Virus record (IMG/VR): IMGVR_UViG_3300009159_000053
Span: 22,893 to 86,892 of that record
Origin: a virus
DNA: 64,000 nucleotides
Strand: one strand, 5' to 3'
Shown here: in pieces, positions 51,786 through 60,970 of the stretch
Position numbering within the stretch: position 1 is the stretch's first letter
How the letters are laid out: each line of letters starts with the position of its first letter
Made by a program: the position numbers and the translations under genes
The notes under the pieces: generated by a model
What the model saw: only the letters and a program-made list of their open reading frames with translations
Told to the model about the DNA's origin: nothing
Databases searched by the model: none

Positions 51786-52837
51786 TCTGTTACCTCTTCT
51801 GTCTTAAATATCTTTCCTCTAACATATGTTTGAGTGACCCCGTCTTTAGTTAACTGAACATCATAATAAGAGGTTCGAGGTAACATACGTGTCTGTGTTC
51901 CAGTGAGTGCTAATTTTAGAGTACGAAGGCCTGCTCCGTCTGCTGTACCGACATTTGGAAATGTAATTGTAAAAGTTGTTATAACTCCAGGAATACCTAC
52001 TCCTAGAATATCTGCTTTTGCGGTATAGGTATCCACTTCAAAATCAAGAACGATAGTAAACTCGTAGGCATCTCCCTCATAGACAAAGAGGTCCTGAGTA
52101 ACAATTGATACTGGAGTTTCCACATTGCCATAGGTAGGAGTAGGCAGGTGGACACGGGTAGCGGCTGAGCGGTCGTCGATCTCTTGTGGTTGAAAGATTG
52201 GTACGTAGTGATTAGTAGTCTTAGAAATTCTGCGGAAACTAAAGACATCAATTTTATAAAGACCAATACCAAGTTGGGAACACAACTCTTTGTACTGCTG
52301 TTTTCTAGATTCAATCATCTGCATTAATTGTTGATAACGTTCAGACCTTGGAATTGTTACACCATCTGGAGCAAAGACGTTAATATCAAAAGCAGCATCA
52401 TTAGCCAATGCATAAAGCGCTAGAGTTGATGCGTAAATAACTACGGGATACTCTTCAAGTGCAGGCATATTCTGCAGACTAACACTGCGACCGTAGGCAT
52501 CGGTGTGGAAGGCTGAGTGTTCTAAAAACGCTGTGCTTATGTAAGATTGAACTTCGGTTGTTGTAAAGTATCTAAAGTAGTTTCCAGCAACAATTATTGC
52601 AGCATCTGCCGCAGGCACCGTATCAAAAACAATATAACCAGTTGCTTCTTCAACCTCTACATCATCAGATACATCTGTTCCGTTTAAGTTAATTATTAGA
52701 TTTAATCCATCTAAAGGGGAGTAAGGAATTAGGTAGCGGTTAGTAGTCCCATCAGCAGTAAACTGATAAACAAAAGACTTTGGGATATCGCCAATTTCAG
52801 ACCGTAATCGATCCGCTAGGCTTGCAATCGTAGCCAC
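51782..52837 (-). CDS. Head-tail connector/adaptor-like protein with Ig-like end (351 aa)
   Basis: The N-terminal helix (ATIASLADRLRSEIGDIPKS) and the mixed core (YPVVIYASTLALYALANDAA) resemble connector proteins that follow the capsid gene. Residues 240-350 look like an Ig-type beta-sandwich (YEGDAYEFTIVLDFEVDTYT). AACGGAGG precedes its GTG start. The family is not certain; a fibre-base protein is possible. Confidence 0.55.
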   Translation of the reverse strand: MATIASLADRLRSEIGDIPKSFVYQFTADGTTNRYLIPYSPLDGLNLIINLNGTDVSDDVEVEEATGYIVFDTVPAADAAIIVAGNYFRYFTTTEVQSYISTAFLEHSAFHTDAYGRSVSLQNMPALEEYPVVIYASTLALYALANDAAFDINVFAPDGVTIPRSERYQQLMQMIESRKQQYKELCSQLGIGLYKIDVFSFRRISKTTNHYVPIFQPQEIDDRSAATRVHLPTPTYGNVETPVSIVTQDLFVYEGDAYEFTIVLDFEVDTYTAKADILGVGIPGVITTFTITFPNVGTADGAGLRTLKLALTGTQTRMLPRTSYYDVQLTKDGVTQTYVRGKIFKTEEVTE

Positions 52838-52895
52838 ATAACCTCCGTTAAAATTCTATGCCAATCATCTCGTGTATTAAGAATTTATTCAGCGC

Positions 52896-52973
52896 AAAAA
52901 TAAAAAGGTCCAACTCCCAACTGGGAGGAGGGCGGGAACCAGTTGAGAGTCGGACTACTAGCGACGGCTAGTC
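52896..52973 (-). terminator. Strong intrinsic terminator after the capsid operon
   Basis: A 17-bp stem (52908-52924 with 52939-52955, two G-U pairs) with a 14-base loop is followed on the minus strand by TTTTTATTTTT. A second small hairpin (ACTAGC/GCTAGT) lies just before it at 52956-52973, adjoining the end of the 123-aa gene. Together they should end the head transcripts. Confidence 0.85.
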
Positions 52974-52974
52974 T

Positions 52975-53346
52975 TTAGTTTGGCCGCCAAATGTAACCTA
53001 GTTGTTCTAGGTAATCGGCAAGAGATTTTGGAACCCTGTACTTAACACCTGCTTTAAAGGTGTAGGTATTGCCAACTCCATAACTCATATCATCAATGTC
53101 GGTGATTGTGCGAATGACAACCATGTCACCTGCAGTTGAAACTCCAACATTCTCGATTTCATCCAGCACTAATGGTGCATCTGGTTTTTTAGGATCAAAG
53201 ACATCTTTTTCTAGACTCTCTGATTCAAGTTGAGTAGCGATAGAAATTTCTTCTTTACGCTTTTTTAATGCTTCTGCATTTTTCTTTGCTGCTTGCTCCG
53301 CTGCTTTGCCTGTTGCATCAAGCGGACTTGTTTGTGTGTTTGCCAC
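52975..53346 (-). CDS. Small head-associated protein (123 aa)
   Basis: The first 50 residues are a charged helix (AAKKNAEALKKRKEEISIAT); the rest is beta-like (GDMVVIRTITDIDDMSYGVG, then YRVPKSLADYLEQLGY). It follows the capsid gene and starts at GTG. A head stabiliser or connector role is likely from location only. Confidence 0.6.
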   Translation of the reverse strand: MANTQTSPLDATGKAAEQAAKKNAEALKKRKEEISIATQLESESLEKDVFDPKKPDAPLVLDEIENVGVSTAGDMVVIRTITDIDDMSYGVGNTYTFKAGVKYRVPKSLADYLEQLGYIWRPN

Positions 53347-53373
53347 GGTGTTTATTCTCCTAAGTTAGTTAGT

Positions 53374-53414
53374 GATGGCTGGGAGCCAAAAAAGGAGTAA
53401 GGCTCCCAGACATC
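53374..53414 (-). promoter_or_regulatory. Stem-loop downstream of the capsid gene
   Basis: A 9-bp GC-rich stem (53379-53387 with 53401-53409), extended by four more pairs past one mismatch, lies just after the capsid stop. There is no U-tract after it in the minus direction, so it may protect the capsid mRNA or partly reduce read-through rather than terminate. Confidence 0.5.
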
Positions 53415-53429
53415 AGGTAAAGCGATTTA

Positions 53430-54557
53430 TTAGTTGGTGTAAACCTTAACAATTGCTTGATCGGTAATTACGCCAAGACCCCAAATTGCATACCAAGCAA
53501 GAGCGTGCTCACGACCGAAGTCAAGAACGCCACCATCACGAAGTTCAACTGGAAGAGAGATTGCGTGACCAAATGCGTTGTCACCAATCATGATTGATTC
53601 GTAAACTTCAGCACCGTTACCAGTTGCTGATGTTAGGTAACCTTTTTCTGCTGTGTAATTTGCAGACTCTGGGTTTCCACCACTTCCTGGAGCAGTGTTA
53701 GCCTTAACAGGAACTTCAATTTGAGATGCTGGAAGACCAACAGAAGTTGAAGTTGTGTATGCAGCGTTAACTGATAGTTTTTTAACCTGTGTTGTTTCGA
53801 TGAATACTACGTCGTATAGACGACCGATTTCACCTAGCATGAAGTTACCTGGAGCAGCGTACTTAGTTACTTCGATGAACTCTGGGTTCGAACGAATATC
53901 ACGTGACTGCTTTGGGTGTACGAACTGTACGTATGTCTCGCCTAAACGAGGGATGTTCTTACCAGCAAGGGTAAGAGCAGCATCCTTTACAGCACCAGTT
54001 GATAACTTGTAGTTACCATCAAGGTCTGACATTTGTGTTGCTACTGTACCTTCGTTGTACCAGTCATTAACACCTTGTACTGATGAACGGTCATAACCGA
54101 ACACTGCAGAAGTTGCTGCAGATAAAGTGTTACGTGCTTGTACATCTAGGTATTGCGCCATTTGGCGTCCTAGAAGACGAGATGCTGAAGCCATTACATC
54201 ATCGAATGATGCATTAAGTAGCAATTCAGAAACAGCAACGGCATAACCGTGTTCTGCTACTGTGATTGCAATTTGCTCTGCAGTAAGTGCATTCGTAGTC
54301 ATACGAACACCTTCTGTTAGAGGAGTTGGATCTACTGCGAAGTTCTTGTAACGAAGGAAGTTCACACGAAGACCAGGTGCTACACCTAGTTCAGTCTTCT
54401 TAACTGCGAATTGTTCGAAACGAAGAATTGGCATTGCCTGGAACAAAATTTCTTTCGACCAGATTGTTTGAATTGCTTGGCTCAGGCTTGTATTTGAGCC
54501 TGAGTATGCGGTTGGGGCTCCTGCGAGTTGCCCTGTACCTGTAATTGCACTTGCCAT
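53430..54557 (-). CDS. Major capsid protein (N4-gp56/HK97-fold type)
   Basis: The 375-residue protein has the pattern ILRFEQFAVKKTELGVAPGL, LTEGVRMTTNALTAEQIAIT, HGYAVAVSELLLNASFDDVM and the C-terminal VELRDGGVLDFGREHALAWY, typical of the N4-gp56-like capsid proteins of actinobacterial myoviruses. It follows portal and scaffold genes. GGAAAGGA precedes the ATG. A hairpin after it suggests high expression. Confidence 0.9.
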   Translation of the reverse strand: MASAITGTGQLAGAPTAYSGSNTSLSQAIQTIWSKEILFQAMPILRFEQFAVKKTELGVAPGLRVNFLRYKNFAVDPTPLTEGVRMTTNALTAEQIAITVAEHGYAVAVSELLLNASFDDVMASASRLLGRQMAQYLDVQARNTLSAATSAVFGYDRSSVQGVNDWYNEGTVATQMSDLDGNYKLSTGAVKDAALTLAGKNIPRLGETYVQFVHPKQSRDIRSNPEFIEVTKYAAPGNFMLGEIGRLYDVVFIETTQVKKLSVNAAYTTSTSVGLPASQIEVPVKANTAPGSGGNPESANYTAEKGYLTSATGNGAEVYESIMIGDNAFGHAISLPVELRDGGVLDFGREHALAWYAIWGLGVITDQAIVKVYTN

Positions 54558-54591
54558 TTAGGTCAAGTCCTTTCCTAGTAGTTGTTTGGGA

Positions 54592-55368
54592 TTAACCGAA
54601 CAGTCCCTGACCACGATTGCTGGCTGCTGTGCCAAGTAGTTTGGCTCTTTGTTTCGCATAATCCGCCAATGACATTTCCCTGATCGAATCAGGTGAGTAC
54701 GATTTTTGTTCCGAATCATTATCGAGGGGTCCTGCGGCAGGATTAGTAATTCTAGTTCCTGCCATTTGTTGTCTTGCGCTTTGCATTGCTTGTTGAGCAG
54801 ATGACAAAATTCGAGCAGATTTTTCTTTCAACATTGCGATGCTCTGCTCTACTTCATCTGCACTGTTGCCGTCAATCAAGTCAATCAATTCAGGAACAAT
54901 ATTGTCCCGCTCTTGCTCAACTCTTTGTTGACGATAATTCATAACTTCTTGGAACTTACGTTCCTGTTCTAATAGAGCAAAGGCACGTTCTCTCTCAAGA
55001 CGCTCAGCCTCTAATTGAGACTGAAATTCTTGCTCCTTCTTTTTTAGGAGGTCTTTAAAAGAAAGTTCAGATTCCTCTTCTTCTTTCTTTTGTGCTTCTT
55101 TGCGAACTAACTCTTCAGCAACACGTTGTTCACGTTCTGCTTCTTTAGCGGCTTGTTCTTCACGAGCCTTCTTTAAAGATGATAGTTCTTCTTTCATCTT
55201 TTCCATCTGAGGGTATAACTTTGCTTTCTCTTGTTCACGAGCCTTAGCAATGTCTTCTGCGCTATACACAGAACCTACCTCACTTGGATTTTCTTGTGCT
55301 GGTATTGCTGCCAGAATTTCTGGTGACAATAGATCAGCGGTTTCTACTGTATTTTCCATAGGTTTCAC
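54592..55368 (-). CDS. Scaffold-like coiled-coil protein
   Basis: The middle (about 45-160) is a long coiled coil of Glu, Lys, Arg and Gln (e.g. KLYPQMEKMKEELSSLKKAR). The protein is acidic at the N-terminus and ends in a Gly-rich tail. This is the usual build of capsid scaffolds, and it lies between portal and capsid. The start is either GTG at 55368 or ATG at 55359; the first has AAGAAAG at good distance. Confidence 0.78.
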   Translation of the reverse strand: MKPMENTVETADLLSPEILAAIPAQENPSEVGSVYSAEDIAKAREQEKAKLYPQMEKMKEELSSLKKAREEQAAKEAEREQRVAEELVRKEAQKKEEEESELSFKDLLKKKEQEFQSQLEAERLERERAFALLEQERKFQEVMNYRQQRVEQERDNIVPELIDLIDGNSADEVEQSIAMLKEKSARILSSAQQAMQSARQQMAGTRITNPAAGPLDNDSEQKSYSPDSIREMSLADYAKQRAKLLGTAASNRGQGLFG

Positions 55369-55489
55369 TTATCTTTCTTGGGTCGTTGTCCGAATGCCTT
55401 TCGGCGTATCACTGGTTTTTAACAAGATAATTGCAGTCTATTAAACTGCATATGTCTCGGTAAAATCTGATTTTACATCAGAATTTTAA

Positions 55490-57226
55490 TTAATCCCTGT
55501 CTACTGTTCTTCTTTGTGGAATTTTTGTTCCATAAGCGTCAGTGACAAGTTTGTTTCTTATCTCAGCCTCTGCTTCAACTTCCATGCCTTTTGTTTCTTG
55601 ACTGGCTGGATTTAAAGGATTATCAGCATCTTGAGGGCCCTGCATTCCGTCACCCATCATGTCTCCATCACCTATAACGGTAGGCTGCATTGGAATAGCA
55701 CTATTACCATCGGGTCCTGGCATCATGCCAGTCATGTCCATAATCTGTTTTTGAATTTGAATTTTTATAAGTTGTAGAGCACCATCAGCCTCAGCATCGG
55801 CCATGAGTTCTTTACGAATTTCTTGCAACTTCTCTTCAGGGAATTCTTCACCAAGTTGACGTAATGCACCCTCTTTAGACTCAAGTCCCATACCCAATTT
55901 AGTTTGAAGTTCATTAAGAACAATTAGTTTATCAAGAGGTAGAGGTTGTGGAAACTGTGCATAGTTAATGTAAGTAACGGGATCATTAGGATCTAGTTGT
56001 GGATACTGACCTTCTTTGATTGGTCCATCTTCATCTGGATTATAAATAAATGTCTGTGGTTCTTTAACTGCAAGAGTCTTCATTACTAATTCGTTTATCT
56101 TTTCTAAACCTTTACCATACTGTGCAACTTTTTGGGAGTAACGATTCATCAATGGTTGGTATTGAATAGAAAGAGCAACGCCAGAAGTATTTGAAATTGG
56201 TTGAACTTGTCCCAGTGCGGTTTCTGGAATGTTCATAAGTTCATGCATTGAGCGCTTTAATAGTTCTAGGTACTTTAAGGCTCCGTCTATACCTTGTGCA
56301 CCACCTTCTAAGTTGAAGACTTGAGCATCTTTTGGAAGACCGCCCCAAACCTTCTTAGCGCCTTTTTCTAAGTTAGAGGCTTTAGCACCCACGATTACCG
56401 TTACTGGCGATGCGTGGTAGTTAATGATGTCTGCAACATCAGTGCTAATTTCGTTATATGCACGGTTTATAGTGATGATGTCGTGTGCGTCCGAGAGACC
56501 CCACGGCGATCCTGAAACAGGAACATTAGGAATATGAACTACAGGAATTACGCCCAAAGGATTTGGACGTGAATCAATTAGTTCATCATTTACGTACTCT
56601 TCAATAATGTCATCAGTAAGAATTTCAGTATAAGTAAATACTTGACGAGTACCTTCTAAAGATGTACCCCAGAAACGATATTTTTGTTTAAATCTTAAAA
56701 GTCTATTTCTATCATGTGGATGAAATTCTGGAAAACAGAAAGAGGAGTTCATAGGAAGAATACGAACACGACCAGGATGTAATAATCCTGCAGAGTCTGT
56801 CCAAGGTTCTTCGTATGCTACTTTAACAAAACAATCTCCTGTAATTCCGCCTTGCTGTCCCATTTCAAGTAGGACACGCATCTTGTCATTATCTACCGTC
56901 CAAACCCGTTCCAACCTGTCAGGTACAATCGCTTCAGTCGCTTTCGGAGACCTGTAATGCACCCCACGACCAAAAGTAAAACGGGAAAGATAATCATTAA
57001 ACGCCCGATAGTAGTTAACAGCAATTTGCATTTCGCCTTGCTCACGACGGTACCCCCAATGGTGACCTAGATACATTGCCCAATTTAATGAATAACGGTT
57101 TAGGCGAGGACCATGAACTTCAAATTCTTCGTCAGCAAGTTCTACTAATCCAAGTGGAGAAATAGAAATAGTTAAATCAGATGATGCCGCTCTATATGAC
57201 GGCGGACTAAAGTCCAAAAATGACAT
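55490..57226 (-). CDS. Portal protein
   Basis: The 578-residue protein has the phage portal pattern: an N-terminal wing (YYRAFNDYLSRFTFGRGVHY), VIPVVHIPNVPVSGSPWGLS, then IPETALGQVQPISNTSGVAL with the crown and helical C-terminus (QLIKIQIQKQIMDMTG). It lies between terminase and scaffold. It forms the ring at the packaging vertex. A TAATG overlap couples it to the gene before. Confidence 0.9.
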   Translation of the reverse strand: MSFLDFSPPSYRAASSDLTISISPLGLVELADEEFEVHGPRLNRYSLNWAMYLGHHWGYRREQGEMQIAVNYYRAFNDYLSRFTFGRGVHYRSPKATEAIVPDRLERVWTVDNDKMRVLLEMGQQGGITGDCFVKVAYEEPWTDSAGLLHPGRVRILPMNSSFCFPEFHPHDRNRLLRFKQKYRFWGTSLEGTRQVFTYTEILTDDIIEEYVNDELIDSRPNPLGVIPVVHIPNVPVSGSPWGLSDAHDIITINRAYNEISTDVADIINYHASPVTVIVGAKASNLEKGAKKVWGGLPKDAQVFNLEGGAQGIDGALKYLELLKRSMHELMNIPETALGQVQPISNTSGVALSIQYQPLMNRYSQKVAQYGKGLEKINELVMKTLAVKEPQTFIYNPDEDGPIKEGQYPQLDPNDPVTYINYAQFPQPLPLDKLIVLNELQTKLGMGLESKEGALRQLGEEFPEEKLQEIRKELMADAEADGALQLIKIQIQKQIMDMTGMMPGPDGNSAIPMQPTVIGDGDMMGDGMQGPQDADNPLNPASQETKGMEVEAEAEIRNKLVTDAYGTKIPQRRTVDRD

Positions 57227-57489
57227 TACTTCTTGCCTTTATCTTTTTCTTTTTTAGAATTCTTTGTGTCTTTGTTACTTTCACGTTCTTTATTTTTTGC
57301 GTTCTCTTGTTTTTTCTTAGCCATATTTGCCCGACGACTTGCTTCAGTTGTTTCAACATACTGTCCGCCTGCTTGTTGATACTTTTTACTTACCCATGCC
57401 GATGCTCCAGGATTTGGATAGTTAGAATATTTTGCTCGTGCTTGAGCAACAAACATCGCATACAGTTTTGGGTTAGCAGGTTTACGCAT
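57226..57489 (-). CDS. Small basic protein (87 aa)
   Basis: The N-terminal half (NPKLYAMFVAQARAKYSNYP, then PGASAWVSKKYQQAGGQYVE) is a small conserved phage domain found near portal genes. The last 35 residues are Lys/Glu/Asn-rich and disordered (KEKDKGKK), like the proteins of the chain at 34-36 kb. The function is unknown. Confidence 0.7.
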   Translation of the reverse strand: MRKPANPKLYAMFVAQARAKYSNYPNPGASAWVSKKYQQAGGQYVETTEASRRANMAKKKQENAKNKERESNKDTKNSKKEKDKGKK

Positions 57490-57510
57490 TTACGTCTCCT
57501 CCGTAGATGA

Positions 57511-57549
57511 CCAATCTCCGCTCATACCTTATAGTATGAACGGAGTTGG
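57511..57549 (-). promoter_or_regulatory. Stem-loop before the small basic gene and portal
   Basis: A 12-bp stem (57516-57527 with 57534-57545, one G-U pair) and a six-base loop lie between two genes, extended by CCAA/TTGG past one bulge. There is no U-tract. It could be a weak terminator or processing site upstream of the portal transcript. Confidence 0.45.
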
Positions 57550-57564
57550 GTGTTAATAAGTAAC

Positions 57565-57960
57565 TTAGTCGTTTACGACTGTTGGGGACTGACGTTGAGT
57601 CCGTCCACCTGAACGAGCAACTGTCTCAATCTGTGCTGCTGAGTAGTCGTTCATTGTTCCATGAGCAAACTCACCAAGAAATGTTGGTGCTTCTGTCCAT
57701 GATGCAGAACCTACGTGAGCACGTTCAGCAAGTGTTTCTGCAGCAGGCTTTTGCCATACTGGTGCATTACGGTTTGGACGTCCTGCAGCAACGGCTGAAC
57801 CTTGTTGCATTCCTAATTGAAAATCGTTTGGAATATCGGTATCAGTTGCGACACCCTCTTCAAAACGTAGTGGTCCACGGCGAGTTGCATTATCTGCACC
57901 CTTGCGCTCATAAACCTGTGGTGCACGCTCTGGGAAGCGAGGTGCTGGTGATATTGTCAT
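57565..57960 (-). CDS. Hypothetical protein (131 aa)
   Basis: AAGGAGTC precedes the ATG at 57960. The protein is polar, rich in Ala, Gly, Arg and Pro (APRFPERAPQVYERKGADNA) and has no membrane part. It lies between terminase and portal, a place where small head or packaging proteins occur. No family was recognised. Confidence 0.65.
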   Translation of the reverse strand: MTISPAPRFPERAPQVYERKGADNATRRGPLRFEEGVATDTDIPNDFQLGMQQGSAVAAGRPNRNAPVWQKPAAETLAERAHVGSASWTEAPTFLGEFAHGTMNDYSAAQIETVARSGGRTQRQSPTVVND

Positions 57961-58043
57961 TTATGACTCCTTAAGGATTGAATTGGGAAAGGCCTTTTCC
58001 TTGGTAATAGTTTCCACCCTTTTTGGTCTAAATTGTTGTTTAA

Positions 58044-59630
58044 CTAGAAAAAAGGATTGCTAGAGGCTACTACTTCTGGCATTACTAAGTCTTGGGTTAA
58101 GGAACAAGCAATGGATAAAGAATCTACAAAATCGTCATGTGCGTAGGATTCATCGGGGGCTGCTACAAGAAAATTTGGACCCTTATATTGTACTTCTGCA
58201 TCAACCATCTGTTGATAAAACCGTTTCCATGTACGTAGGCGCCTAGTTTTTGCATGAGCAGGCCACGCAATCATCTTACGTTGAATTAATGCTTGTAGGT
58301 GTTTCCATCGTTTTGATTGTTCAGATGGGCTAGACGTTAAAGACATAACCTCTGCTCTTGGTAATAAAAGTTTTAAACGTTGGGCAACAGCATCTCCTAC
58401 ACCGTTAGCGTCTACACCAACAGCAAGTACATCATAGTTACTTAAAAAGTTTACTATTTGATAATACTGCTCTTCCCAATCATCTCCTTGCATTTCTAAC
58501 CAGTTAAGAATTCGATGATCAAAATAACCAAACTCATCAGGACGATCCCAATCAACCCAGACAACAGTAACAACTGTACTGTCAGTTTTACGAGCAGGGT
58601 CAATACCAACAACAACTGGGGTCTTGTGCCATACCTTGACAAGTTCTTGAGACGTGTCGCCTAAGTCATCCATAATTGAAGAGGTAACAAACATTCCTCT
58701 TTCTAAGAGCCACTTACAGTTATAAGACATTTGAAACTCATCGGACTCTTCTCCAATACGCAACATCTCTTTACGAATAAACTTTTCGTAGTTTGGATTA
58801 AATTTTGCTACATCTTTCCAATCCCATTGGAAATGATTTTGCCTGTTACCTTTTGTAGTTTGACGTCTGCGATTTAATTGAATAGATCTATAAAAATTAT
58901 TTTTAGTTGTAGTGGGAGTTCCTGTCTTAACCATTGTTCCTGCGTAGTATGCAAGCATAGGAGAAATAGACTTAGAAACTACAAAGTCATCTGCTTCTTG
59001 ACACTCATCCACAACAATCAAATGAAAAGACTTAGACTCAATCTTTGCTCGTGGGTTTGCAGTCATCATGGTTATTGTTGAACCTGATTTCTTTAATTTT
59101 AGTTGTCTAGTTACACCGCCAACACGAACTGCAGAATCGTCAATTTCGACATCGCCCATAATATCTACGGCTCTTTCAGAGGTTAAACGAGTTACAGCAC
59201 GACCAAACAATGTTTCGGCCTGAGATTCAGTTGGGGCAAATAACCCAACCCAAACTCCATCTTTAAACTTACCTAATAAATCAGGATATAACTTAGCAAG
59301 ACGAGGTAAGAGAATCATCAGTGTGGCTACAGTGTCAGCGACGGTTTCAGACTTACCAGACTGACGTGAAGCAAGAGCAGTTACTTCTTCACCGTCGTTG
59401 ATAATTACTGATTCCATAATACGACGGGCTAGAGGTTTCTGATAAGCATGCAAATCATGCCCGACAAGAACCTTTAAAAAGTCCATCATCTTATCTATTA
59501 ATGTATCTACAAATTTTTGCGATAACTCATCGAGTAAATCTTCTACAGGATCTTCTACAGGTTTTTCTTCAGCCTGATAAAACTCAGGACTAATCTCTTC
59601 AAACTTATCTTTGTCGTATTTAGATTCCAT
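58044..59630 (-). CDS. Terminase large subunit
   Basis: The ATPase has Walker A ASRQSGKS (87-94) and Walker B LIVVDE (204-209). The RNase H-type nuclease has GIDPARKTDS (Asp344), VGVDANGVGD (Asp407) and HDDFVDS near the C-terminus. The length of 528 aa is typical. It drives packaging with the portal. ATAAGGA precedes the ATG. No small terminase subunit was recognised nearby; the 132-aa gene just upstream is the nearest candidate but lacks a helix-turn-helix. Confidence 0.95.
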   Translation of the reverse strand: MESKYDKDKFEEISPEFYQAEEKPVEDPVEDLLDELSQKFVDTLIDKMMDFLKVLVGHDLHAYQKPLARRIMESVIINDGEEVTALASRQSGKSETVADTVATLMILLPRLAKLYPDLLGKFKDGVWVGLFAPTESQAETLFGRAVTRLTSERAVDIMGDVEIDDSAVRVGGVTRQLKLKKSGSTITMMTANPRAKIESKSFHLIVVDECQEADDFVVSKSISPMLAYYAGTMVKTGTPTTTKNNFYRSIQLNRRRQTTKGNRQNHFQWDWKDVAKFNPNYEKFIRKEMLRIGEESDEFQMSYNCKWLLERGMFVTSSIMDDLGDTSQELVKVWHKTPVVVGIDPARKTDSTVVTVVWVDWDRPDEFGYFDHRILNWLEMQGDDWEEQYYQIVNFLSNYDVLAVGVDANGVGDAVAQRLKLLLPRAEVMSLTSSPSEQSKRWKHLQALIQRKMIAWPAHAKTRRLRTWKRFYQQMVDAEVQYKGPNFLVAAPDESYAHDDFVDSLSIACSLTQDLVMPEVVASSNPFF

Positions 59631-59651
59631 GGTGTCCTTATAAAACAGCGA

Positions 59652-59673
59652 AACCCATCACTAAGGATGGGTT
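59652..59673 (-). terminator. Terminator-like hairpin upstream of terminase
   Basis: An 8-bp stem AACCCATC/GATGGGTT with a six-base loop, followed on the minus strand by TCGCTGTTTT. The U-run is short and delayed. It separates the upstream small genes from the terminase and may modulate read-through. Confidence 0.5.
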
Positions 59674-59706
59674 AACGCCTGACCTGTAAGAGAGTAAGAC
59701 AGTTAA

Positions 59707-59844
59707 TCATAGCACAGACTTAGATCTACGCTTTAACTCTTTAGCAATTGCATGGAAGACTTCGGCGCCCATAAGAATTTCATCAAGGTCTGCTTCACTC
59801 TGTTGTCTTTGCCAGATTGTAATGTGTTTTCCAATCGTATACAT
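59707..59844 (-). CDS. Small helical protein (45 aa), probable
   Basis: The best start is the ATG at 59844 (MYTIGKHITIWQRQQ), with GGAG at the right distance; it overlaps the upstream gene by 50 bases. Longer versions of the frame would lie mostly on that gene. The product is an amphipathic helix pair with a basic end (KELKRRSKSVL). Its small size keeps this uncertain. Confidence 0.5.
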   Translation of the reverse strand: MYTIGKHITIWQRQQSEADLDEILMGAEVFHAIAKELKRRSKSVL

Positions 59845-60193
59845 CGACTGCTCCATCCATGAAATCAAATCTGGAGTAGGGATTGTTGCCACCCGCTTCT
59901 CTATCCGAGTCTGGGGCTGGTGTCCATCCTGCTTCTTCCGTAAAATCATCGTAGGTTACTTCCCGCTTTCCTAGTGCCATTGTTAATGCTTCTTCTTCAT
60001 TTTTTGTACCAGTCCACTTTCCAAACACTAACGCTTTATATCGTGGCAAGCGTACTATAAAGGGAGTGGATGTGCGAAATGGGTACTCAATTTCTTGAGT
60101 CCAACCACGAACAAAGAACTTAAAACCCCATTTAAAAGGAAAATTTGTTAATTGTACGAAATGTTTTGGTCCAATTTTATGTACCTTGGGCAT
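59795..60193 (-). CDS. Hypothetical protein (132 aa)
   Basis: The protein is beta-rich with aromatic residues in the first half (HFVQLTNFPFKWGFKFFVRG) and an acidic second half. It is coupled by TAATG to the KTSC gene upstream. It lies just before the terminase. No family was recognised; a small packaging or head protein is possible. Confidence 0.6.
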   Translation of the reverse strand: MPKVHKIGPKHFVQLTNFPFKWGFKFFVRGWTQEIEYPFRTSTPFIVRLPRYKALVFGKWTGTKNEEEALTMALGKREVTYDDFTEEAGWTPAPDSDREAGGNNPYSRFDFMDGAVDVYDWKTHYNLAKTTE

Positions 60194-60951
60194 TATTTCC
60201 TTTTCTTAGGCGGACGTCCTCCATAGTTTAATTGAGCAGCACGAGTAAACCTGTAGAAAGTTTTTCTAGCATTTGCAGATAAACTAGAAACATCCGCAGC
60301 GCCACGAGGTTTGTAATCTAGAAACGTATAGATGTACTGGCCCTTAGAAACTACAGACTTAAACTTTTGCCAATCTCCTGCCGAACATTCGTAGTAATTG
60401 TAGAAGGTTCCATCTCTAAACACAACTGTAATAACCTCACGGGTATTGTCGTAGCCTGCGGCGACGGTACGTGGCCGTGCTGGATCAGAGGTACTAGTTG
60501 GAACAACTGTTATGGGAGCAGGGGCATCGGACTCACCAAATTGAGGTCCCTTTTCACCAGGAACAATTAACTCACCCGTATCTTCATCAACGTCGTAAGA
60601 CTGGCGATACGCAGACCTATCAACAAAGTTTCCATCTTTGTCTACATAATAAACATCACTATCAAGATTTGGGGCTAATGCTTCTCCCGCTAAGTTTGCA
60701 ACTTTTTTTGTGCCAGTGTAATAACGCATTGTGTCATTTGCTTTAGTTAAAGATATAAACTCACTAAATTCACCAACAGAACTTGCGGTTGGTAGACCAG
60801 CAAACATACTGGCGCCTGATCCTGTTATTTTAGAAATTCCTGCGGTTTGTTTAGAGCCTAAACCGTAAAACGCTCCTAATAATTCTTGAGCAGAAGGAAG
60901 AGCAGCCCGTTTATTACGACGAGCCGCTCCTCCACCTGCAATACGTGCCAT
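60193..60951 (-). CDS. KTSC-domain protein (252 aa)
   Basis: The C-terminal part has the KTSC pattern (AGYDNTREVITVVFRDGTFY, then YYECSAGDWQKFKSVVSKGQ, YIYTFLDY). The first half is low-complexity (Ala/Gly/Ser) with an acidic stretch. KTSC domains bind nucleic acid or protein and are widespread in phages. The C-terminus is basic (GGRPPKKRK). It may be a virion or DNA-associated protein. Confidence 0.75.
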   Translation of the reverse strand: MARIAGGGAARRNKRAALPSAQELLGAFYGLGSKQTAGISKITGSGASMFAGLPTASSVGEFSEFISLTKANDTMRYYTGTKKVANLAGEALAPNLDSDVYYVDKDGNFVDRSAYRQSYDVDEDTGELIVPGEKGPQFGESDAPAPITVVPTSTSDPARPRTVAAGYDNTREVITVVFRDGTFYNYYECSAGDWQKFKSVVSKGQYIYTFLDYKPRGAADVSSLSANARKTFYRFTRAAQLNYGGRPPKKRK

Positions 60952-60970
60952 TTGTCTATTTAGACTCCGA

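Noticed and set aside
52853-52880. Promoter-like TTAATA (16 bases) TAGAAT on the minus strand
   Set aside because: The predicted start site falls inside the ribosome site AACGGAGG of the next gene, so the transcript could not translate it.
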